Assembly: GCA_030247855.1 (NCBI GenBank)
Contig: JAPDRN010000011.1
Span: forward strand, 124,001-188,000
Length of the DNA: 64,000 bases
Direction of reading: 5' to 3'
DNA from: Knufia peltigerae
Taxonomy: Eukaryota > Ascomycota > Eurotiomycetes > Chaetothyriales > Trichomeriaceae
Below the pieces are notes generated by a model. That model did not search any database. It had not been told where the DNA came from and saw only the letters and a list, made by a program, of their open reading frames with translations. Position numbers and translations under genes: made by a program. The stretch's first letter is position 1; each line of letters opens with the position of its first letter. Of this stretch, positions 55,739-64,000 are shown in pieces.

Positions 55739-57068
55739 CGACGAGGAGCAATACACACCTGGCCAGCTTCCTCGTCTTCCTAGGCTCCTCGGCGCGTCTC
55801 TACCGCCCGAGTGGAAACAAGTGACCAAGAAATGGCTGCGTACAGTCTTCATGCGCAGAGTTGATACATGTCGGGATCTTGTGTTAGTATTCCATACCCG
55901 ACATCTCGCTTCTGCCGTGTCTAGCTGTTGAGGCTTTATTCACGGCCCTTTTCCTTTGCCCCAAGCAAATGAATATCTCTGAGTCAGACAGACTGATAGT
56001 GGGTTTGAGAGAGATCAGGGCTTCAGAGTGGGACGGGTGGGATCAAGCCAACGTAAGTTTTATATATCACTTCTCTTCTCCTTCACGGACAGGCTGGCAA
56101 GGTTGTTGCAAGGGTGGTCATATTCTTGTCGAGACTTTTTGAATGACCAGCTATTGTATACTGGATTCTCGCGAAGAAAAGATCTCTATCAATGATATGT
56201 AGGCAGCAAGACGAATTCCAATTGAGTTTTCGGCTGACGGTGCGCAACATTTTCTTACGAGGATTCGCGGAATGCCGTCAGACCATGGAGGATATTAAAC
56301 AGAGGAGCTCTCTGTATGTTCAAGAAACTCATACAAGGGCCACCTGCTTAAACCCAAAGTGGGCGGATTTGGTTCAAGGTAAGTGGAGACAAAGGTATCA
56401 AGTCATATTACAATGCTAATTGTGAGTAGAAAAGTGCAATCTTGCCAGCACTTCTGCTTGACGAGGCAGTCTTCAATAACTACCATACAACCGATCAAGT
56501 GAAAGAATCACAACATTGTCCAAGAGGATGGTTTGGATAACAACAACGGAATTGGAATCCACGATTAAGCAGTTTCTTGGGACTTGGGGGCAAGGACGAC
56601 CTTCAATCCTTACTGCCCTCGTCGGTGATACTGGTGCTGTCGAAGACGGCTTTCAACAACTGGCCTACCTGAGAGCCCTGTCGCATCCCTCTGTGGAGAA
56701 CGATGGAGGTAGTCATTCGTCGTCGATGCCGTTCAGACCATCTCAACATCCGTCGAGCCCTCGCGACTAGTGGATTATGGAGATTTGACAAGGCGCTTTT
56801 CTCTTTTCCTTGTGTTTGAGCGTCTCGAAGCGAGCAGAGACTCTAGAAGACGTGCCGGACTTCCCGAGGATATGAGGGAAGAGACCTGGGAAAGTCGTCG
56901 ATGATTGTATAGGGTCACTTCGCAGCGAGCTTGCAGTTGGAATTATTGCATTTGACTCAGAATTGACAGATCGACCAAAGCGAGAATGAGGACAATTGAA
57001 ATCATCCTCTGAACCGCCCTTCGCAGCAATCGTTTCAAATCAAACATCAAGGCTACTAAGTCCCACGC

Positions 57069-57866
57069 GTGAAAGAAATCATCAAGGCAATAGACAAGGA
57101 ATGCCCTCAAGGATTCGCACAATGTGCTCTGAGGAATGGTCCCCTAGTGCTTCGTCATCGACAGACGACCATGGACAGCCTGATCTTACAGCTATATATA
57201 TCTCTCACCAATGGGGACATCAAGTGTTCCCATCCAGACTGTTTCAATCTCTGAGATACGATTCCCGATAACCAAGATAAGGACGACTTAGGACTTTTAT
57301 GGGCGAGGATGTTGATATATATGACGAACTATCGAAGGTGTATCGAATGGATGGAATCAATGAGGTCGAATCCGAAGTCCAGACCAGATCAATGCTCATA
57401 GTGAGGTATTCTCTTGTGCTTCAAAGGCTTGTACCAACAGTTTTGGCACACGATCAGCCATACGCAGCAGCATTGGATCGAAATAGTGGCGTACGAGGCC
57501 CCTTAGATCTTCTTCCAGAACACAAAGACGATAGACGAGTTCACCAACTCTAATACAACGCGTTGGATAAGACCTGTCCGATGGCTTAGGTATTGTGGAG
57601 ATCGTGACTTTGAGCCGTCTTCGGCCCTCTCAATCGACTTGGAGTACGCCGTCGACCAGGCGGAGCGAGACGTTCGTGACGGTAGGTCTGGTATCGGCGT
57701 GCCTGCGTGCAACAAAGAAACAGTGTTTCCGGAGTGTGTCTCAGGGAGGCTGCCCGGGGGGATACCCCTTCGGAGAGAAGTACACTGGCTGCCAGCTGCG
57801 CGGCTGTACCTGATCGCTGTCAACTCATCGTACAATCTCTACACCGACAACCCCATCGTCGCTTAG
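57069..57866 (+). pseudogene. Possible coding relic with Cys/His cluster
   Basis: A frame at 57069-57254 reads MKEIIKAIDKECPQGFAQCA and later NGDIKCSHPDCFNL, ending at a stop. A C-S-H-P-D-C cluster preceded by basic residues resembles a small zinc site. Further on, 57639-57866 encodes MEYAVDQAERDVRDGRSGIG, then RREVHWLPAARLYLIAVNSS, ending in IVA-stop. These pieces are in different frames with stops between them. I cannot join them by splicing and do not recognise a family. Low confidence that they form one gene. Confidence 0.22.
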
Positions 57867-60853
57867 CGCGGTAGATGGCTGGACGGCCACCCTAATTGTC
57901 CGCACTGCAGGTACCGGTATCGATACACCGAGGTCCGCGACCTCTGCGTTGGCGCCGGCATTGAGGCTCTGGATGATGATGACCTGTCACCATCTCTCTC
58001 GACAGTGTCGTCTAGCTATTCTCTATCAACACAAACGGCCTCAACCAGTAACATATGCAGGTCCTTGAACACCATTTCCTCGGCCTCTAAGAAGCACTGA
58101 CGCGACTAGCACTGTACTTCACACACTGATTTCGCTTCTCACTTCAGTATCGTCCCAATCCAGGGGAAGAATTTTTCTTGTTCAATGGATTGCCAGAGTT
58201 ACAGAGGGCTTCGACAAGGACGATGTCTTTCGCCTCCGACCTTCCATTCCAGTCTCTGATCTACTCCCTTGGGGAGCTTCGAGCACGAGGTGACGGCAGC
58301 ACGGTGACTTTTGACAATCCTTCAGTGCAGACTTTGACGCCCCGTCTGAAGTCAAATATGGTCTCGCATGTCATTACGGCACCAACTATGATCTTGATCG
58401 TTCTGCAAGTTCCGGGCCAGAGGCGTCTTCATGCGTATTGTTGGCCTGCCAGCACAACCCAAACGAGCAGGTTCGGAGGCCAATGCGCTGTCCTAGTGAG
58501 TACCATCATGGCCTCATTTGCGTGTTTTGTTGGGATACGGGGTTGATCCGGGGCTCCTGGAGAAACTACAAATAGAGGGCCTGTCCCTCCACCCGTCCTT
58601 ACTTCTCATCTCTCGCGGCGATCACGAGTATGACGATAAGATGCTAAGGAAGATACGAAAGAATACACAGTGCTCGATGACCGCAACTCGAGTGCAGGCT
58701 CGAGATATTATCTTGGTGGAATATTCTATTGGATGGTCGCAGTGAGCGCTGAACACCATAGACTCCTTTTCCTGATCGATCCTCGATATGTCCACAACGA
58801 ACGACGCATTCCAGCCTTCAGACCATGTGTACTTTTGCACGCCAATTGATCTGAATAGACTCATGGATCTGGAGCGCTGCCAACAGAGGTATCGACGTTC
58901 TTCTGGTGCGCTCTCCAACAGTGCCTTATCAATCAACTATATATAAACGTCGATCTTCGGTCGAAATATCGGAACCGCATACAACTCTAGGTTAGATCTG
59001 GGGACATGAACTGGAGATGTTGGCTAACAGAGAAAAAGACGAATCACTATTCCCAGGCAGAAAGAGTGGAGCGAGATCGTATGGTCACCAGGTAGAGGAC
59101 GACGAGATGACGGAACTTTTACCTTCAGTTGAGCCAGCTTCAGTCGACCCATTCCTTTGCCTAGGGTGTTTGGCACTACCGTCGGTCCAATGATGATTTT
59201 CCTGTCGTGTCAGTTTCTTCAAAATCCCGACAAAGAGTGAGCAGTTTGATCTTTTGGAATCTAGTACAAGGTAAGTCGGTATGGATGACCTTCGAGTAGA
59301 AGGTGAGTATGGTGCAACCAACCTTTCATTGAATGTTTCAGTCTCGACAGAGAGTGTGGGCCTTTGCTATCTATACAATTTTCCGAACTGGTCGATGAGG
59401 GGTGTGCTCACAAGTCGTCAGCAATCTCTCAAGATGCCAACAACTAACAGGGCGATCCTCAGTCCCCGGCCCCTTTTGTTGGGGAAAATTTCGAGGCAAC
59501 CTGCGGTGTTGCTAAGGCATACTGCATAGTGATACCTTCACGATCACTCCTGTCGTTTCGGCTGCCGATAGCTGCTTGTGTTTAGGACAATCTCCCTGCT
59601 CTTCATTGGAGTTAGGCTCGGCGTCCCCGTGGTTGGTTATTTGGATAGGGGGTGCTGGGCGGGCTTGGGTCAGAAAGTGCGCCTCTCCTCTCCTCCTGAG
59701 AAGAAAGCGAAGAAGAAAAGTGTGCCATCCGGATGCTGCTTGCGTGCGGAGGCCGAAGACCTGCACATATTGGTTGCAGCGAGTCGTATTTTGTCAGCGA
59801 GCCAGTTTTCTGGATTCCTCGCAATCCATCGAACGTCTTTGGCCTTCGAAAAGACGTACACGCGTCTGTGGAAACTTGCCAATTCATCTTCGTCCGCAGA
59901 CAAGGAAAAGGGGCGTCTCTTTTTCTCGAAGCGACCAACGACCTGTGGGCGATTATGGGAGAGGCCTCTTCAATTTCATTAAACACAATGCACCAGAAGA
60001 CGTCCAGATCAAGCCCCATATCACCAAAATTGCTCGAAACCTGGAAGATTAAGAGCCTTCCAGCGATCCCTCTAAACGCTCTGAGTACAAGTCTTTTGAG
60101 AAAGCTGTGGCCACTACCCGTAACCTCAATTCTAAAAATGGACAGAAACAATCGATTTCTACAGATATGTACGACAGAGCAGATGAAAAAATCGAGACGT
60201 GAACAAGACAGGTAACTAGTCAAGCGCGACGTCACTCCTTCGCTCTCCAGCCCATTCTCGAGGGAAGGAGGAACAGGAGTAGCAGAAGCAATATTGTTCA
60301 GATGGAGAAGATTGCGACCACTCAATCGACAAGGTATGTTTTGAAGAAGATGCTACGCAGAGGTCCTCACGACCGGTTGGTAACTCAAAGACGTAAGTGG
60401 GTGGACGCACCAGGTTTTTCTTCTTTAAGGCAACTCTACCCACACACGATATCAGAAAGAGGGTCACGCAAGGACTTGACACCGGCCCGGAAATCCCGCC
60501 TGCTCTCATGGTAACGTCAACTCGGGGTTGGGGCAACTCCCGACGTCAAGCGAAACGCGCTGCTGAACCGTCCAGGCCTCAAGCTTCCACCGCCATTCCG
60601 TGGTCGAAGGGGGAATACATACGAATAGCGTTACGAAGTACTCAACTTCTCCTCCCAGTCATATCATATGGCGGTCCTCGGTCACATCATACCTATATGA
60701 ACGGTTGGGCTTTCTGCACAGCCTATGCAGAAGCGGCTCGCATGATCCCCGACCTCAATTGGAGAGCTAAACGCCACCTATCTGGGTCTTCCCACACTGG
60801 GCCTTGAGCAGAGATTTTGGAAGGTGGGCGCAGAGTGATGGGGTTCACCATTC

Positions 60854-61272
60854 ATGCCATTCAAGGATGTGACCGACAATGAACAGTCGTCTCCGACGCC
60901 CCATGCTTCAGAAGAGATGGTGGCTACTCCTGACGATGCCGAACAGCCTGTTATCGACGCTGACAAATTGCCGACATCAACTGATCAACCTGCTCCTCCT
61001 CCTGAGGAAGCCTCTCAAGAAGCTGCCAGTGCAGCGAAGCAAGCCCCTGGAACCAAAAGGTCTGAAGGCTGTGAGATCATTTGGCCAGTAAAAAAACAAT
61101 CTCACGCTACATGAAGTTGCCCGAGGAAATCTTTGGACGACGGAAAGAATTGGCTATTGTGCCAGATCTGACGGACGGTCATGAGTTCACGAGTATCATT
61201 TTATCCGAGGAACGTACTTCAGGACCCGAGACCATCTCTAGCGAACGGTGTGCCATTCGGTACAATTCATAG
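60854..61272 (+). other. Two short overlapping frames, uncertain
   Basis: A frame at 60854-61114 encodes an acidic, Pro/Ala/Glu-rich 86-residue peptide (MPFKDVTDNEQSSPTPHASE at its start). A second frame, 61081-61272, encodes KLPEEIFGRRKELAIVPDL and then a polar end. Together they could be remnants of one gene, but no intron joins them convincingly and no family is recognised. Confidence 0.2.
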
Positions 61273-61407
61273 AGAAACGTCTACCATTTTGGCTTTCATT
61301 ATGTCGACGGCGTTGTATCACATTCCAAAAAAGTCCTTTGACAACAACATGTTCATGGCCTGGGGTTTGACATTTTTGTGATTCATCAAAGTTCATCAAA
61401 ATATCAT

Positions 61408-63114
61408 TCATGACGTCCTCACTCTAGCTTTCACGATCAACGGCCCCTCCTTTTCCCCGATACCGACAGACTCCAGGATCAATTTCTCGTCGGCGTCTAC
61501 GGCTTCCAACTCGTACCTCCTCCACAACGTCACCAAGACCTTGATGACACTCATACTAGCTATGTTGCGTCCTATGCATCCACGGTGACCGGTTCCAAAG
61601 GGCAACAGGTCGTTGGGCGACAAGGTGTTTCCTTCCTCGAGCCATCTTTCAGGACGAAAGACGTCATGGTCATCCCCCCAGGTTTTTGGGTTATGATGGA
61701 GAGCGTGATTGACGATTGAACAGTTGGCCTATAAGTACAGAAAGATTGTAAGTATTGACATCGACAGAGTATTGTTGTGAAGAGAGGAGAGAAGAGAGGA
61801 AACTATAGGGTAGGGGGAGGGTAGGCAAGAAAGGGTAGATAGCAAACTTACACCTTGAGGTATATGATGACCATCAATATCCGTACCTGCAGGATCACAT
61901 ATAACCCTGGGTAATGGCATCGAAAAAACCGGAGACATTCGATAACTTTCCCTTATACATGCTGTGGCATAAGGTAGTTGCATTTCCAGACCCGAGTAAG
62001 ACAATGATTTGTCGTCTTTGTTCGGGTCAGGCACCTCCTCCAACCAACCATTCAGTTTCAGTTCGTCCGTCAACTTCTCCGCCGCGGTAGGGTTGTGAAG
62101 AAGGTGGTAAAACAAGAGTGTCAAGGTCCCCGACGTGGTGTGTGAACCGGCCACCAAGAAAGCAAACGCCTCGGAACTGATTTCGGCCTCTGTGAGTTCC
62201 TCACCCGTCTCCGGATCTTTGGCATGGGTGAGTCTGGACAAGATGTTGTGTCGGATCTCGGTCTTGTCCTTTGCCAATTCCACCGCGACGTGTTTGGTCG
62301 TCTGGTCGCGGAGCTTTTTCCGACCTGCCATCAAACGTTGTAGCCACGGCAGGGGGATCCGAGGGAACAATTGCATGCTGTACGGGAGCAAAGAAGGCAA
62401 CATCCCGTACATGCAACCCAAAAAGATGTGTTCGTTGATGGGAGGCAAGTTTTGGGGGTCTTGGGCCTGCATGGTTCCGAACTCGGCGTTGAATATCAAT
62501 TCACCCATCAAGTCGTAAGTGTAGTATCCCATCATCTCTTTGAGGTCGAATGGGGTGTCTCCGAAAGAGTCCATGGTCCTGACGAGGTGATTGATTCGGC
62601 GGTCAAAGATTGATTCCATTTGTGTCAGGGAGGCCGTCGAGAAACTATGAGCCATTTGACGACGTCTTTTGGCGTGGAGCTGTTTCATGACGATTGAATT
62701 AGTATCATCGATAAGGGATGGGATGTGGGAGTCGACAGAAAGAGAGAGAGAAAGTCAGAAACCCACCTCTTCGTCCTTGGTACCGAAGAGATTAGGATGA
62801 AAGGTGGTGAACCCGTCATAAAAGTTGCTCTTCAACACCTTTCGACCAGATTTGTAGATGGGATTGATGGCCTCGACCCCCCAGAAACTCAACTCGTTGG
62901 GACCATACCGAACGACCGGGCCATACTTCTCATGTAATTGTAAAAGAGTCTCGGGCATGTGTCGAGTTGTCAATTGGTAAACTCTCCATAGATCGGTTTG
63001 AGACGCGAGAAAAGGTCCAGGGAACTTGCTCAAAGGATGGAACCAGGTATTGTATATGATCTTGGCTAGGATGGTCGCCACACCGAGTAGAACGAGGTAC
63101 GAATACAGCGTCAT
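61408..63114 (-). CDS. Cytochrome P450 monooxygenase
   Basis: A membrane-anchored microsomal P450 resembling fungal benzoate-4-monooxygenase-like and secondary-metabolite P450s. Three exons join in phase: 63114-62767, 62679-61852 and 61728-61408 (498 residues). The N-terminal anchor LYSYLVLLGVATILAKIIYN is followed by the hinge WFHPLSKFPGPF. Helix C has KRRRQMAHSFS. The I-helix oxygen-activation motif is AGSHTTSGT. The K-helix ExxR is in ESYRMSP, the PERF-type motif is FRPERW, and the heme loop FGTGHRGCIGRN supplies the Cys ligand. All essential motifs are intact. An in-frame ATG at 63201 would add 29 polar residues before the anchor; 63114 is preferred because the TM starts there. It lies at the end of the decayed block and next to another dehydrogenase gene; a metabolic pair is possible but unproven. 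Confidence 0.92.
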
Positions 63115-63862
63115 GATTTGATTGCTGCTGATGGGATCCCCCAAGAGAATGATCTGTTTATTCACCTGGCTGCTGCTGGATTTGGTCGACTTCAAGACCA
63201 TTCAGAAGGGGGATACTCTGAGTATGATATATAGACCAGAAAAGATGGGACTGGGACTGCATCTCATCTTCTGTCCGGGGGATTCATCGTACATCCTCGT
63301 ACTTCGTAGGAAGAAGGATGATGGGTGTTTTGACTAGTCTGTGGACGTCAATCAATCATCAAACGGCAAATGTCCGCCATTTTTTCCCACATCATCTCAA
63401 ACTGTATCTGAGAGGTCGTGATGCTGCAGGATCGACGAGGGACTGGAGTACCCCACGAACAAAACATCTACTTCGTACCCAGTAAGGTTCTCATCGCAGA
63501 GAGATCCTCATTGGAGGTGTGGGACGAGAGGTCAGATCCACGTAAGCGAAGGGGCCTCGGAACAGTCGTTTGGGCCTTCCGATGACATTTAGCCAGCAAA
63601 TAAGGCGGGTGGATTTCTATATCACCGACTGGCTGACTTGGGCGGAATGACATCCTTTCAAAACCGATATACTTTTCATCAGTCAGTCTTTTGTATGCTC
63701 CAGTTTCGGTATTGACTGATCTCGTCGGGAGTGTTGTTCGGTAGGTTGGTGGGAGACTGATATCAGGTCGAGGTCGAGAAAGGTTGTGGCACGGACAAAT
63801 ATGTTAAATATATGTACCTCGGGATGACTATTCGACGTGTACACTACTTGGAGTAGGGTACC
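63115..63862. other. Intergenic upstream of P450
   Basis: This is the spacer between the P450 start and the 3' end of the partial dehydrogenase gene, both minus strand. Frames of about 60-70 codons only, no recognisable product. Confidence 0.5.
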
Positions 63863-64000
63863 TCACTGCGCAATATAACCTCCGTCAATAACCACACTCG
63901 TACCAGTCACCCAACTTGCTCCCTCTCCAGCAAGATACACCGCGGCCCTCGCAATCTCTTCCGGTCTCCCCGTCCTTCCCCAAGGGTGCAACATACTCAG
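63863..64000 (-). CDS. Short-chain dehydrogenase, C-terminal fragment at window edge
   Basis: The last 45 codons of an SDR gene that continues beyond the right edge. The translation HPWGRTGRPEEIARAAVYLA, then GASWVTGTSVVIDGGYIAQ-stop is the standard C-terminal SDR pattern: P-x-G-R-x-G-x-P-E-E-I-A, then the ASWVTG..VDGG strand. Stop TGA at 63865-63863. The cofactor and active-site half lies outside the window. Confidence 0.85.
   Translation of the reverse strand: MSMLHPWGRTGRPEEIARAAVYLAGEGASWVTGTSVVIDGGYIAQ

Larger units (their letters stand above)
49944..61407. other. Gene-poor block with decayed coding sequences
   Basis: Over 11.4 kb I find no intact recognisable gene, in contrast to one gene per 2-3 kb elsewhere. 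The longest frames (59612-60325 minus, 237 codons; 59576-60052 plus, 158) overlap each other on both strands and have no recognisable domains. Several stretches do look like once-coding DNA with stops or frameshifts and are listed separately (51245-51903, 52118-52843, 55257-55738, 57069-57866). I see no reverse transcriptase, transposase, long terminal repeat or terminal inverted repeat that I can recognise. None of the ten TACGGAGTA copies falls here. The block may be an accessory region, an old insertion or remains of deleted genes. Confidence 0.6.

Noticed and set aside
59576..60325. Long overlapping frames on both strands (237 minus, 158 and 160 plus)
   Set aside because: Three frames compete over the same DNA, none has a recognisable motif, and no splice sites favour one. 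I cannot choose a coding strand.
1..64000. CRISPR arrays, bacterial operons, rRNA genes or complete tRNA genes
   Set aside because: No spaced direct repeats, no ribosomal RNA words and no complete tRNA cloverleaf were seen; the introns and gene set are fungal nuclear.

Overview
The window is nuclear DNA of a filamentous ascomycete (Pezizomycotina). Genes carry short introns, mostly 45-60 nt, with GT..AG ends and CTAAC-type branch sites. The gene set is typical of the group: a GPH-family sugar carrier, an intracellular GH1 beta-glucosidase, a GT90/CAP10 protein, an ascorbate-oxidase-like multicopper oxidase and a benzoate-hydroxylase-like P450. A black-yeast or other eurotiomycete source is possible, but I cannot fix the genus. 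I rebuilt gene models by joining exons by eye, using reading-frame continuity and family conservation.

Region 1-16.4 kb: a poorly coding left flank with one possible exon at the edge; a SUR7/PalI membrane protein (-); a Rogdi/Rav2 RAVE subunit (+); a Ser/Thr/Pro-rich protein of unknown function (+); a divergent pair for fatty-acid breakdown, made of a very-long-chain acyl-CoA synthetase ending in AKL (-) and a 3-ketoacyl-CoA thiolase with an N-terminal PTS2 (+); a small cupin (-); and a GH1 beta-glucosidase (-).

Region 16.4-49.9 kb: a sucrose/alpha-glucoside-type H+ symporter (-), V-ATPase subunit e (+, four tiny exons), succinyl-CoA ligase alpha (-), ELP3 (+), a siroheme-pathway uroporphyrinogen methyltransferase (+), a short-chain dehydrogenase (+), a multicopper oxidase (+), a GT90 protein (+), PP2A scaffold subunit A (-), cytosolic Phe-tRNA synthetase beta (+), ribosomal protein uS3 (-), a DED1/Vasa-like helicase (+) and a GABA/choline-type permease (+). 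Most are housekeeping genes packed 0.3-2 kb apart.

Region 49.9-61.4 kb has no intact recognisable gene. It holds short broken reading frames, at least three coding relics with in-frame stops or frameshifts, and one GC-rich spliced fragment with a CxxC...CVPVP motif. This looks like an accessory or decayed block. The right end has a P450 (-) and the C-terminus of a short-chain dehydrogenase (-) running off the window.

Two sequence-level themes stand out. The 9-mer TACGGAGTA/TACTCCGTA occurs ten times, always between genes. The acyl-CoA synthetase and thiolase share a 1.6-kb promoter region with two CCTCGG sites, which would fit fatty-acid (FarA/FarB-type) co-regulation. I found no clearly new multi-gene system; the decayed block and the 9-mer are the least explained parts.
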